From NCBI RefSeq assembly GCF_029168945.1, contig NC_083607.1:32163257-32227256 (forward strand): 64,000 bases of DNA, read 5' to 3'. This document shows positions 1 to 11,239 of this stretch, piece after piece. The notes under the pieces are model-generated. The model was given only the letters and a program-made list of their open reading frames with translations. It was not told the origin of the DNA and ran no database searches. Each line of letters opens with the position of its first letter. The first letter of the stretch is position 1. Both the position numbers and the translations under genes were made by a program. This DNA comes from Cannabis sativa. Taxonomy: Eukaryota; Streptophyta; Magnoliopsida; Rosales; Cannabaceae.

Positions 1-390
1 AAAACCTATCTGAAGTCTCTAGGTCTACCAGAGAGGGACTGAATGTTAAAGTTACAGGAAAGGTACTTATTCAGTCTAAGGAAAGTTCTATACATTTTTG
101 GCACCATTCCAAATTGCCTAAACTACTAGTGTTAATTTCCTGATTAACCAAAAGTAGTTGCCAAAAGTATAGAATACAATATCCCAAGAGAGTAGACATA
201 TAGAGAGGAATTTCACATTATCAATAATTTTGTGATTAAGGAAGAGTAATGGTGGAGAAAAGGTTGTGGTTAATTCAACCTTTCAGATCCTATTACGAGG
301 AGTTTACTACTACTACACTTGATTTGTATATCAAGGTGTTGAGATTATTTGAAACACACTTTTTGTTTTATATTAGTGCAAGTGGTAGTT
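1..390 (+). mobile_element. Cop-C internal region, 3' end only (copia-type element)
   Basis: Non-coding sequence matching Cop-B 50330-50720 almost base for base, including the purine-rich stretch around position 30 and the run-up to the LTR. It is the last part of the internal region of a copia-type element that enters the window from the left. The polypurine tract at 381-390 reads AGTGGTAGTT, whereas Cop-A and Cop-B have AGTGGGAGTT, so it carries one G-to-T change. No ORF of note. Confidence 0.85.
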
Positions 391-1322
391 TGTTGGGTTT
401 TATGCCCTAAATAAAACTCATTTCAATATAATCAGATTTACTTATTAATATAGATCAGAAATAACATTTAATGTTGCATGGTTCACATGATTTATTTCAT
501 GATTATATGTACATAATGTATAAATTCATCTGAAACCCTTTTCACATACTTGATCCTATTTATTGTGCCGTTAACACTTTGGAAAGTAAACATGACTATG
601 TGAATAAAGTTTCCTAGATTTATCAGACATAGGGTTTTACTGATATGATAATCTACAACAGAGTTTACTTGCATTTGGAGAAGTGCTATGTTCTTTCCAG
701 AGCATTGGTTAAAGTAAAGCTCAGGTTGGATGCATGGAGTATGCATCGGAAGGGACCAATATTGAACTTTGACTTAGATTTATTAAACTTACCGTAATAT
801 CTATTCAAGTCAATATCGCCTAGTTGATCCTAGATCAAATGTTCTTAATCCTGTTATGATTAGGCTCAATCTTGAAAGGCTATTCGTGTTCTTTGATTTG
901 TTAGTTAAGCCTACTTTTAGGTCAGGTTGATACGTACATTTTGGGAACACGGTAGTGCAATTGAGTGGGAGCGCTATCATAAACATGGAATCTATAGCTT
1001 CTATCTGGCGAATAGTAAGCAAAGGATGATCTCCTTCGAGCTTGACCAAACGAACATAAATGGTGGAGTACTCATTTCACATAAGCTGAAATATCATTTA
1101 TACGGGGTCAAGTGTTTTAAGGAATAAATACATTGTAGGGTGTAACGGTCTTTTAATCCCTTTACAGTGTAGATCATTCATATAGAGGATCAGTGATCAC
1201 ATTAGGATTATAACAATGGATAACTAATGATGTGTCTATATGGTGGAACATATAGAGCATTCTATATACTGAGAGTGCAATTCTAAGTTCTATGCGTGGA
1301 TTCAACAAAGAATTAATAAGTT

Positions 1323-3527
1323 TGTAAAGCCCGCTTAGTTAATTTGGAAATTAGCAGTTGTTTATGTTTAATTATGAAATTATTTATAGCTATTTAAATA
1401 ATTTATTACTGTTATTTATGGAATTCAGAAATGCATGATTATGTCATCAGTAGTTTTTATATTTTGCATTTCCGGTGTCCGGTATTTTGGAACTCGGCGT
1501 TTGGCTCAGTAGAAATCACAACTTAGTATGTTAGTATTTGGGGACGGGTTTTAGACATTGGGAATGTCGGGAATGGCCGGGAACTTAGAATGTCCCAAAA
1601 ATACCCCTTTAGTATGATTTTCATGATTTTATGGTGGAGGGGCAAAATGGTCTTTTTGCCCCATTAGTGTTTTGTCTTTTAATGACTTTTTATTTGAAAA
1701 TTTAAATGTTTAAGTGTTTAATTGTTGGCTGAATAAAATGGGATTTTATAGCTTTTATTTCTTTTTTTCCCAAACTTAGAAAATTACATTTTCTCAAAGA
1801 AAACTCTCTCAACTCTCTCTCTCTTTTCGGCCATTTGAGGCAGCTTCAAGGGTGATTTTTCCTCTTCAATTTCAAGTAAATTTCAGCTAGTTAGTATGTC
1901 TCTAATCAAGGTAATTCTTGTGTAGCTTCTTCTAATTAGTTTTCTTGAGATTTTTATGAAAATTGATGAAATGCATGCTTGAATAGTTGTTGTTGTTGCT
2001 GCTGAAATCTGGTTGTTGTTCTGAGTTTAAGCATGTTAGATTAGGGTTGTTTAAGTGATTTTGAAAGCATATGGGATAGATTGTTAAAGCTTTGAATTTT
2101 CTATGCAAAAATGTGGTTTTTGGAGGAAAACATAGTGATTCTGTTATTGTGTTGTTGCTGTAGTTTCTAATAGTTTTCAGAGGTGATTTCATGCATATTT
2201 GAGTAGAATTAACTAGGTTTGAATGCATGTTTGTGGGAATTGCTCAAGTTTGAGTTTAGAACTCAAAGCTTGAGCTTTAATGGTGATTTTTGATTCTGTG
2301 GTTTCTGGGTTAGTTTGAGGCCTTAGAAATGTTCTAGGGAAGGTATAGAATGTGTCCGGAAAGTTTGGAACCATTTGGGGTTGAATTGGTCGAGTTATGA
2401 AAAATTTGGTTTCTTGCTGCGAGGAACCGAATTCCGGTTGTGCATCCGAATTACGGATGAGGGTTCGGTAATTCCCGAACCGGAATTCCGGTTGGGCAAC
2501 CGTCTGTAGGTTGGGGAATTTTCGAACCCTAGTTTTCCTCGTTTTTATGTTTTTAGGGGTATTGCCATGCTTTTTATCGATAGGGAAACTTTTAGTTCCA
2601 AGTTTTAGTCCCCGGGAAGTGATTTAGCGTGTCACTTATAGCGTTGTGATTTTTATGGTTTAGGAGCCGCAATCCGCCGTCTCGGCTTCGGTCGGGTTGA
2701 CCGCACACCCGAAATCGGAATCCGTGTAAGATTAGTATAACAGTATGCATATGTAGATTACATGTTTAGCGTGCATGTAGGAAGCCTGTTAGATTACATT
2801 AGTTATGTATATAGGCTTCGAACCATCCAACCCTGTCACGTCCGTACAGGCTGGAGTATGACCAAGAATGAGTATGACCGGCTCGACCGATCAGCCGACA
2901 TTTGGTTGGTGGTTCACTATTGACCTATCCCGTCGGTACGAGTGGAGTATGACCAAGAATGAGTATGACCAGGCTCGACCGATCAGAGGATACTTGTCAA
3001 TAGTACCGTCCCTGTGAACGTTCAAAACTCAGTACCATGTTGGACATGGCAGTAGTGGCTCAGTACCATGTTGGACATGGCAGAAGCGGGACTCAGTATC
3101 GTGTTGGACACGGCAGTTAGAATTATGTATGTTATTATTATGCTTTTCTTGCGAGTCTGTCGACTCACAGTTTATGTTCATGTGTAGGTAAAGGCAAGGC
3201 TATAGCTGATGGAGCGTGAGCGAGCTTATGAGATTGTACATGTCGGGGCGGTTAGGCCTGGAGCGTACGATCCTCGGGACAGCAAGGCTGAGTTTTTGTA
3301 ACTGGTCGTTAGACGACTTTTATTTTGATGTAACAGTTAAACAGTTAAACTTTTGTAAATATTTTTATAATCGGGATCCCGAGTCTTTTGTAATATGGTT
3401 TTATAAGTTTAATTAAAAAGCAAAATTTTAATTAATCACGTTTTTCCATAAACCTCGTTGATTAGCAACGAGTCGCACGAGACGTTTAAAAATCACGTAA
3501 TACGCCTAAGGTAGTTAGGGTGTTACA
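1323..3527 (+). repeat. Chromo-1 5' LTR
   Basis: 2,205 bp, TGTAAAGCCC to GTTACA. It carries an A/T-rich U3, a CT-rich tract near 1805-1825 that looks like a transcribed leader, the AACCGG palindrome cluster (about 2415-2520), repeated GAGTATGACC motifs (2850-2990) and three TTGGA-loop hairpins (3036-3112). Long stretches match the 3' LTR closely, but 2340-3120 differs from it by many small changes at CAG, CTG and CCGG sites. Confidence 0.95.
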
Positions 3528-3530
3528 ATT

Positions 3531-3540
3531 TGGTATCGGA
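3531..3540 (+). other. Chromo-1 primer-binding site (initiator tRNA-Met type)
   Basis: TGGTATCGGA lies 3 nt after the 5' LTR. The usual tRNA-iMet PBS is TGGTATCAGAGC, which Chromo-2 has intact at 52955-52967. Here CAG reads CGG, so the site departs from the consensus at its eighth base. The leader from 3541 to 3811 carries no other recognisable feature. Confidence 0.85.
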
Positions 3541-3811
3541 AATTTGCCCGGGTTGTCTTCCGAAGATCGTCACGACCTGTACAATCATCATCGGCGCTAG
3601 CTCGGTTCACGGTTCAGTAAGCCTTTATTGCTTTAGTAGTTTATTTTATTCAGTTATGAAAAAGAAAAGCCTGTTAGGAAGCATGTTAGTAGCCTGATAG
3701 TAGAATAGGCGCATGTTTCGTTTTTAATTTCCAAATTAAGCGGCATTAGTAAGCTCTCCTTGAATACGACCTGATATGCCAACTCTTGGTTTCGCAGGCG
3801 GTTCTAACTAG

Positions 3812-5090
3812 ATGGACGCCAGGCGGACTACCAGGAGTCAGGGCAACTCCGTAGGGTCGAACCAAGGACGGTGGAGCTCGGTTTCCCCCACCGCTAGGGG
3901 CCGAGGTAGAGGTCCCCGAGGCGGGGCTCGTGGCCGGGGTGATGAGAACCCGCCACAAGCTGCCCGGGCTCCCCAGCCCGATCAACGAGCCCCGGCCGGG
4001 AGTTACGGTTTGCGGAGATGCAAGCCGGATCGAAGAACAAGACCTCGAGATTCGAGTTTGAGATAGCGGGGTGCTCCCGCAGCCCAAAGTGCCTATAGTT
4101 CCGGTGGCACCCGCCCGCCGCCTGTGCCGAGATAGTGGTGGCGGCCCATAGATTGGAACCATTGTATGAGCGGTTCCGGAAGCAAGCACCTCCCGTATTC
4201 CTGGGAGGTCCGGATGTAGTGAAAGCCGAGCAATGGCTGACGGTGATTACCAAAATCCTGAATTTCATGGGTGTCACCGGTAACGACAGAGTGGTGTGCG
4301 CCACGTTTCAGTTCCAGGAGGACGCATTGGTATGGTGGAACATGGTGTCTCAGATCCATGACGTCACCACCATGACCTGGGAAAGGTTCCAGGAACTCTT
4401 CAACGCAAAGTATTACAATGAGGCAGTCAGAAGCGCCAAGAGGAAAGAGTTCGTTCACCTGACCCAGCGGGAGAACATGAGCGTCACTGAGTATACTACT
4501 CAGTTTGATCGGTTGGCGAGGTTAGCCTCGGGAATTGTGCCGACCGACTTCAGCAAGAAGGAGAAGTACCTGGACGGGTTGAATCCCAAGATCAGGCATG
4601 ATCTGATGATTACCACCGACGACAGCACCACCTATGCTCAGATGGTGGAGAAGGCACTGCGAGCTGAGGGCGCAGTGGGGTGCATGTCAGAATCAGCCAG
4701 TACTCCGGTTAGTGGCGGAGCTCCTACCCCTCCTGCATCAGGCTTTAGCAGGGGGAGTAGTGGTTCGGCCATTGATCAGAGGAAGAGAGCACCCACTGCT
4801 TCCGGTGGCTCGAGTCAGAACAAGAGGTTCCGGGGAACCGGAACGGCAGGAGTCGTCCTGGTGGTACTGAGACCCGATTCTCCTATCCCGAGTGCCCTAG
4901 CTGCAAGAGGCACCATCGGGGCGAATGCAAAGGTCAGGGATGCTTTCATTATGGCATGCCCGGACACTTCAAGAGGGAATGTCCCCAGCTCCGACCAGAG
5001 GCACCGCGAGCTCCAGCGATACCCACTCCAGCCAGGGTGTTCGCTATCACGCATGCTGATGCAGATGCCAGCCCATCAGTAGTCACAGGT
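3812..5090 (+). pseudogene. gag: Chromo-1 gag (capsid and nucleocapsid), frameshifted
   Basis: Gag would form the virus-like particle and bind the element's RNA. The likely start is the ATG at 3812, matched by the equivalent ATG in Chromo-2 (52688, minus). An Arg/Gly-rich N-terminus runs in frame 2 to about 4000. The retrotrans_gag capsid core follows in frame 1 (4135-4830, with a WW pair in ALVWW near residue 66 and the WERFQELF segment), then the nucleocapsid in frame 3. The zinc knuckle at 4941-4985 reads C-F-H-Y..H..C, with Tyr at 4950-4952 where Chromo-2 has Cys, so the CCHC box is damaged. Alignment to Chromo-2 places the frame changes near 3995-4060 and 4830-4860, each beside CAG or CCGG sequence. 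As read, no full Gag is made. Confidence 0.9.
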
Positions 5091-5789
5091 CAGCTTTCTA
5101 TTAGCAACTCACTATATTCAGTGCTGTTTGATTCTGGGGCTACACATTCTTATGTGGCGGCCAGAGTCTTTAGTAAATTGGGTAGACCCTATGATAGATA
5201 TGAATCAGGGTTTGGAACCCTGTTACCTGGCGGAGAATTGGTCATCTCCAATAGGTGGATTAGGTCTATGCCGATCAGGATAGATGGTAGAGAGTTAAGC
5301 GCTGATCTGATAGAGATGAGCTTAGTCGAATTCGATATTATTTTAGGAATGGATTTCCTATCTAAATATTCGGCGAGCATTGATTGTAAAAGGAAGATGG
5401 TGGTCTTCCAACCGGAAAGTGAAGAACCGTTTGTATTTGTGGGTTCGGTTCAGGGATCTCGGATCCCGGTGATCTCGGCTATGTCAGCGAGAGAATTGTT
5501 GCACGGCGGGTGCTTAGGGTTTCTGGCCGTGGTGGTGGACACCACTCGGCCAGACACCATTCGGCCAGAGGACATCAGAGTAGTTCGGGAATTTTTGGAC
5601 GTTTTTCCCGAAGAGCTTCCAGGGTTACCACCTCAGCGGGAGATTGACTTCGTGATTGACTTGGCACCAAGGGTGGATCCGGTTTCCAAAGCCCCGTATA
5701 GGATGGCTCCAGCTGAACTTAAGGAATTAAAGATTCAGCTCCAAGGGTTGCTTGACATAGGGTTCATTCGGCCCAGTGTGTCACCCTAG
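4956..5789 (+). pseudogene. Chromo-1 protease and start of reverse transcriptase, ends at a premature stop
   Basis: Frame 3 segment of 277 codons. It begins within the zinc knuckle, so its first Met is not a true start. The retropepsin active site is FDSGATHS (Asp-Ser-Gly codons 5130-5138), followed by the conserved IILGMDFLSKY segment near 5338-5370. The protease would cut the Gag-Pol polyprotein. After it come the linker and the RT entry motif (VSKAPYRMAPAELKELK). The frame stops at TAG 5787-5789, exactly where Ty3/gypsy RTs nearly always have the Trp of the PWGAPV motif, so this is a nonsense change of TGG. The frame continues downstream unchanged. Confidence 0.9.
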
Positions 5790-8033
5790 GGAGCCCCGGT
5801 TTTGTTCGTCAAGAAGAAGGATGGATCTATGAGGATGTGCATCGACTACAGAGAATTGAACAAGCTGACGGTGAAGAATAAATATCCATTACCTAGGATC
5901 GATGACTTGTTCGATCAGCTTCAGGGGAAGACGGTCTTTTCTAAGATTGATCTCCGTTCGGGTTATCATCAGTTGAGAATCCGAGAGGAGGACATTCCAA
6001 AGACGGCTTTCCGCACTAGGTATGGACATTACGAGTTTCTGGTTATGTCATTCGGACTAACCAATGCTCCTGCAGCATTCATGGACCTGATGAATAGAGT
6101 ATTCAAGGATTTCCTCGATATCTGTGTGATTGTGTTTATCGACGACATCCTCGTGTACTCTCAATCAGAAGAGGAGCATGAGTTACATCTTCAGATGGTG
6201 CTGCAACGGCTTCGAGAACATAGACTTTATGCCAAGTTCAAGAAATGTGAGTTCTGGCTATCTCAGGTATCCTTCCTAGGGCACATTGTGAGTAAAGATG
6301 GGATCAAGGTGGATCCCGGGAAGATTGAATCCGTCAGGGATTGGCCGAGACCGAAGACAGTGACAGAGATCAGAAGCTTCTTGGGATTAGCTGGGTACTA
6401 CCGTAGGTTCGTGGAGGGGTTCTCCAAAATCTCAATGCCCCTAACCGAGCTTACAAAGAAAAATCAGAGATTTATTTGGTCAGATAAATGTGAAGCTAGC
6501 TTTCAGGAGCTGAAACAGAGATTGATTACTGCTCCGGTACTAGCTTTGCCTTCGGACAAGGAGAAGTTCGTAGTCTACTGTGACGCATCCAAACAGGGTT
6601 TGGGGTGTGTATTGATGCAAGCCGATCGGGTCATCGCTTATGCCTCCCGTCAGTTAAAGGATTATGAACAGCGATACCCGACTCATGATTTAGAACTGGC
6701 CGCAGTGGTTTTTGCACTGAAGATTTGGCGGCATTACCTTTATGGGGAGAAGTGTGAGATATATACCGACCATAAAAGTCTCAAGTATTTCTTTACTCAG
6801 AAAGATTTGAACATGAGACAAAGGCGTTGGTTGGAATTAGTGAAGGACTATGACTGTGAGATCCTCTATCATCCCGGAAAAGCGAATGTAGTGGCTGATG
6901 CCCTGAGCAGAAAGGGTCCCGGGCAAGTAGCTAATATGATTCAGATCTCACCTCAGCTAGCGGAGGATATGGTTAGATCCAGCATTGAGTTTGTGGTAGG
7001 TCAGCTTCACAACTTGACGCTGCAATCTGATCTGTTGGAAAGAATAAAAGTCGCTCAGATGACAGATCCAGAGTTAGTGAAAATCCGAGATGAGGTGTTG
7101 GCTGGTCAAGCCAAGGACTTTTCAGTGTCAGATAGTGGGATGCTTTTGTATAAAGCCAGGGTTTGTGTTCCGAGCAGTGTGGAACTTAGAAATGAGATCT
7201 TTGAGGAGGCTCATTCTACTCCGTATTCTCTGCATCCCGGCACCACCAAGATGTACCAAGATTTGAAACCGTACTTCTGGTGGAACAGTATGAAGAAGAA
7301 TTTGGTAGAATTCGTATCGAGATGCCTCACATGTCAGCAGATTAAGGCTGAACATCAGAGACCAGCAGGGTTGTTGCAGCCTCTAACCCTACCAGAATGG
7401 AAATGGGAAGATATTACGATGGATTTTGTGGTCGGGTTACCTAGGACCACGGGTTTATTTGATTCCATCTGGGTAGTGGTGGATCGATTTACGAAATCTG
7501 CTCACTTTCTGCCGGTTAGAACAACATTTTCAGTGGATCAGTTGGCAGAACTGTACGTCAGAGAGATAGTGAGACTTCACGGGGTACCGAAGTCTATAGT
7601 TTCGGACAGGGATCCGAAATTCACCTCCAAATTTTGGCAAAGTTTGCAACGGGCAATGGGTACAAAGCTAAAATTCAGTACAGCATTCCATCCTCAGACA
7701 GATGGTCAGTCCGAAAGGACAATTCAGATATTGGAGGATATGTTGAGAGCCTGTGTTATGGACTTTGAAGGCTCATGGAGTAAGTATCTACCGTTGATAG
7801 AATTCTCTTACAACAACAGTTATCAGAGTACGATAGGGATGGCTCCGTATGAACTGTTGTACGGTAGGAAATGCAGATCCCCTATCCACTGGGATGAGAC
7901 AGGGGAGAGGAAATACTTAGGTCCTGAGTCAGTACAGCGGACCAATGAGGCGATAGAGAAGATAAAAGCTAGAATGCTTGCCTCACAGAAAGCGGATGAA
8001 GAGTTACGCAGATCCGAAACGCAGAGATGTTGA
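5790..8033 (+). pseudogene. pol: Chromo-1 pol: reverse transcriptase, RNase H, integrase
   Basis: An open stretch of about 748 codons after the premature stop. RT lies at about 5790-6400, with catalytic FIDDILVYS and the Asp pair at 6141-6146. RNase H follows at about 6540-6915: CDAS (Asp 6582-6584), [16 protein letters not shown] and DALSR supply the acidic residues. The integrase has an HHCC zinc finger ([10 protein letters not shown] to CLTCQQ) near 7210-7345 and a DDE core with Asp 7422-7424, Asp 7605-7607 and Glu 7713-7715, giving the expected DD35E spacing. All catalytic residues are kept. The frame is lost at about 7985-8000, where a small indel shifts the end of integrase into frame 1, and frame 3 ends at 8033. 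Confidence 0.95.
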
Positions 8034-8496
8034 GTTCCAAGTAGGGGAACATGTGTTTTTACGAGTATCTCCGATGAAGGGGATTAAACGTTTCGGGAAA
8101 AGAGGCAAGTTATGCCCTAGATTTACAGGACCTTTCGAGATTCTCGAGAAGATAGGTCAAGTGGCATATCGGTTAGCATTGCCTCCAGCCTTATCAGCAG
8201 TGCACAACGTATTCCATGTCTCAATGTTGAGAAAATACGTTTCAGACCCCTCTCATATACTCAGTTATGAGAGTCTTCAGCTTCAGCCAGACATGACCTA
8301 TGAGGAACAGCCAGTGCAGATCCTTGATAGAAAGGATAAAGTCCTTTGGAATAAGACCATAGCATTGGTCAAGGTTCTCTGGAGAAACAGCAAGGTGGAG
8401 GAAGCCACCTGGGAGCTAGAGTCAGATATGAAAGCTCAATATCCAGAGTTATCCAGGTTAGATTTCGGGGACGAAATCCTTTTAAGGGGGGGATAG
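7978..8496 (+). pseudogene. Chromo-1 integrase C-terminus with GPY/F module and chromodomain-like tail
   Basis: Frame 1 continuation of integrase. It contains [19 protein letters not shown], the GPFEILEKIG (GPY/F-type) module at about 8130-8160, and the tail LVKVLWRNSKVEEATWELE near 8365-8425. In chromoviruses the tail is a chromodomain that is thought to guide integration to heterochromatin. It ends at the TAG 8494-8496, directly before the 3' LTR, as is normal. It is separated from pol only by a frameshift. Calling it Tekay/Del type rests on motif memory, not a tree. Confidence 0.88.
8484..8493 (+). other. Chromo-1 polypurine tract
   Basis: AAGGGGGGGA ends four bases before the 3' LTR. It would prime plus-strand DNA synthesis. 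Confidence 0.85.
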
Positions 8497-8497
8497 T

Positions 8498-10729
8498 TGT
8501 AAAGCCCGCTTAGTTAATTTGGAAATTAGCAGTTGTTTATGTTTAATTATGAAATTATTTATAGCTATTTAAATAATTTATTACTGTTATTTATGGAATT
8601 CAGAAATGCATGATTATGTCATCAGTAGTTTTTATATTTTGCATTTCCGGTGTCCGGTATTTTGGAACTCGGCGTTTGGCTCAGTAGAAATCACAACTTA
8701 GTATGTTAGTATTTGGGGATGGGTTTTAGACATTGGGAATGTCGGGAATGGCCGGGAACTTAGAATGTCCCAAAAATACCCCTTTAGTATGATTTTCATG
8801 ATTTTATGGTGGAGGGGCAAAATGGTCTTTTTGCCCCATTAGTGTTTTGTCTTTTAATGAATTTTTATTTGAAAATTTAAATGTTTAAGTGTTTAATTGT
8901 TGGCTGAATAAAATGGGATTTTATAGCTTTTATTTCTTTTTTTCCCAAACTTAGAAAAATTACATTTTCTCAAAGAAAACTCTCTCAACTCTCTCTCTCT
9001 CTTTTCGGCCATTTGAGGCAGCTTCAAGGGTGATTTTTCCTCTTCAATTTCAAGTAAATTTCAGCTAGTTAGTGTGTCTCTAATCAAGGTAATTCTTGTC
9101 TAGCTTTTTCTAATTAGTTTTCTTGAGATTTTTATGAAAATTGATGAAATGCATGCTTGAATAGTTGTTGTTGTTGCTGCTGAAATCTGGTTGTTGTTCT
9201 GAGTTTAAGCATGTTAGATTAGGGTTATTTAAGTGATTTTGAAAGCATATGGGATAGATTGTTAAAGCTTTGAATTTTCTATGCAAAAATGTGGTTTTTG
9301 GAGGAAAACATAGTGATTCTGTTATTGTGTTGTTGCTGTAGTTTCTAATAGTTTTCAGAGGTGATTTCATGCATATTTGAGTAGAATTAACTAGGTTTGA
9401 ATGCATGTTTGTGGGAATTGCTCAAGTTTGAGTTTAGAACTCAAAGCTTGAGCTTTAATGGTGATTTTTGATTCTGTGGTTTCTGGGTTAGTTTGAGGCC
9501 TTAGAAATGTTCTAGGGAAGGTATAGAACAGGTCTGGAAAGTTTGGAACCATTTGGGGTTGAATTGGTCGAGTTATGAAAAATTTGGTTTGCTGCCTGCG
9601 AGGAACCGGAATTCCGGTTGTGCATCCGGAATTCTGGATGAGGGTTCAGTAATTCCCAGAACCGGAATTCCGGTTGGGCAACCGGTCTGCCGGTTGGGGA
9701 ATTTTTCAGAACCCTAGTTTTCCTCGTTTTTATGTTTTTAGGGGTATTGCCATGCTTTTTATCGATAGGGAAACTTTTAGTTCCAAGTTTTAGTCCCCGG
9801 GAAGTGATTTAGCGTGTCACTTATAGCGTTGTGATTTTTATGGTTTAGGAGCCAGTAATCCGCCGCTCAGCTTCAGTTCCAGTCAGGTTGACCGGCACAC
9901 CTGAAATCGGAATCCAGGTAAGATTAGTATAACAGTATGCATATGTAGATTACATGTTTAGCGTGCATGTAGGAAGCCTGTTAGATTACATTAGTTATGT
10001 ATATAGGCTTCGAACCATCCAACCTTGTCACGTCGGTACAGGCTGGAGTATGACCAGCAGCTGGAGTATGACCGGTTCGACCGATCAGGCTGACATTTGG
10101 TTGGTGGTTCAGTGCTATTGACCTATCCCGTCGGTACAGGCTGGAGTATGACCAGCAGCCGGAGTATGACCGGTTCGACCGATCAGGAGGATACTTGTCA
10201 ATAGTACCGTCCCTGTGAACGTTCAAAACTCAGTACCATGTTGGACATGGCAGTAGTGGCTCAATACCATGTTGGACATGGCAGTAGCGGGACTCAGTAT
10301 CGTGTTGGACACGGCAGTTAGAATTATGTATGATATTATTATGCTTTTCTTACTGAGTCTGTCGACTCACAGTTTATGTTCATGTGTAGGTAAAGGCAAG
10401 GCTATAGCTGATGGACCGTGAGCGAGCTTATGAGATTGTACATGTCGGGGCGGTTAGGCCTGGAGCGTACGATCCTCGGGACAGCAAGGCTGAGTTTTTG
10501 TAACTGGTCGTTAGACGACTTTTATTTTGATGTAACAGTTAAACAGTTAAACTTTTGTAAATATTTTTATAATCGGGATCCCGAGTCTTTTGTAATATGG
10601 TTTTATAAGTTTAATTAAAAAGCAAAATTTTAATTAATCACGTTTTTCCATAAACCTCGTTGATTAGCAACGAGTTGCACAATACGTTTAAAAATCACGT
10701 AATACGCCTAAGGTAGTTAGGGTGTTACA
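8498..10729 (+). repeat. Chromo-1 3' LTR
   Basis: 2,232 bp, TGTAAAGCCC to GTTACA, followed by the TSD AAGTT. It shows the palindrome cluster in its clearest form: AACCGGAATTCCGGTT at 9604-9619 and 9660-9675, an imperfect ATCCGGAATTCTGGAT at 9624-9639, and a CAACCGG/CCGGTTG hairpin at 9679-9696. Two GAGTATGACC-rich repeats lie at about 10040-10190 and three TTGGA-loop hairpins at about 10235-10320. Confidence 0.95.
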
Positions 10730-11231
10730 AAGTTAGTGAATTTTAGTGCTAAATTCTTGATCTACTTATTGGAAGCTCGGTTATATAGACCCATGGTCCC
10801 CGCACTAGTTGAGATAATATTGCTTGTAAGACTCATATAATTGGTTTTGATTAATCAATTATAATTCTCAAATTAGACTATGTCTATTTGTGAATTTTTC
10901 ACTAAGTAAGGGCGAAATTGTAAAGAAAGAGTTTTAGGGGCATATTTGTTAATTATGATACTTTGTGTGGTTCAATTAATAAATATGATAAATGACAATA
11001 TTATTTAATAATTATTTATAGTTATTAAATAGTTAGAATTGGCATTTAAATGGTTGAATTAGAAAATTGGCATTTTTGAGAAAATGAGATGCAGAAAAGA
11101 TAAAACTGCAAAATTGCAAAAAGTGAGGCCCAAATCCACTATGTAGGGCCGACCACTTTTGTAGGGTTTTTCCCTATGATATTTTCATTATTTTAATGCC
11201 AAATAATTCAAACCTAACCCTAGTGGAATGC

Positions 11232-11239
11232 TATAAATA
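11232..11239 (+). promoter_or_regulatory. TATA box in Cop-C LTR
   Basis: TATAAATA in the context gcTATAAATAgatag. The same box sits at the same LTR position in every family member (for example 22412, 34367, 41616, 52149, 61469 and, on the minus strand, 11748, 20323, 29718), so it is the likely LTR promoter core. Transcription would be expected to start some 30 bp downstream. Confidence 0.75.

Larger units (their letters stand above)
1323..10729 (+). mobile_element. Chromo-1: complete Ty3/gypsy chromovirus (Tekay/Del-like), coding frame broken
   Basis: A structurally complete element of 9,407 bp. It has LTRs of 2,205 and 2,232 bp starting TGTAAAGCCC and ending GTTACA, a PBS, gag, protease, RT, RNase H, integrase and a chromodomain-like tail, then a polypurine tract. 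The 5-bp TSD AAGTT is perfect (1318-1322 and 10730-10734). Domain order PR-RT-RH-IN is that of Ty3/gypsy, and the C-terminal WRN..VEEATWE motif is typical of Tekay-type chromoviruses. It lies in the 3' LTR of Cop-C, so it is younger than Cop-C. Frameshifts and one in-frame stop prevent a full polyprotein as the sequence stands; see the findings for why some of these may be assembly errors. Confidence 0.96.

Noticed and set aside
810..1127. ORFs of 66-86 codons repeated near 810-1127, 21412-21672, 38376-38693 and 51140-51379
   Set aside because: They are in the LTR, occur on both strands of the same DNA, and break in other copies. They repeat because the LTR repeats.
1932..2228. 98-codon minus ORF repeated at 9110-9406
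   Set aside because: LTR sequence with low-complexity Asn/Ser runs; not open in the diverged LTRs.
3216..3416. 66-codon ORF present in both Chromo-1 LTRs (also 10418-10618)
   Set aside because: Identical because the LTRs are; it is broken or shifted in the solo LTRs and shows no domain.
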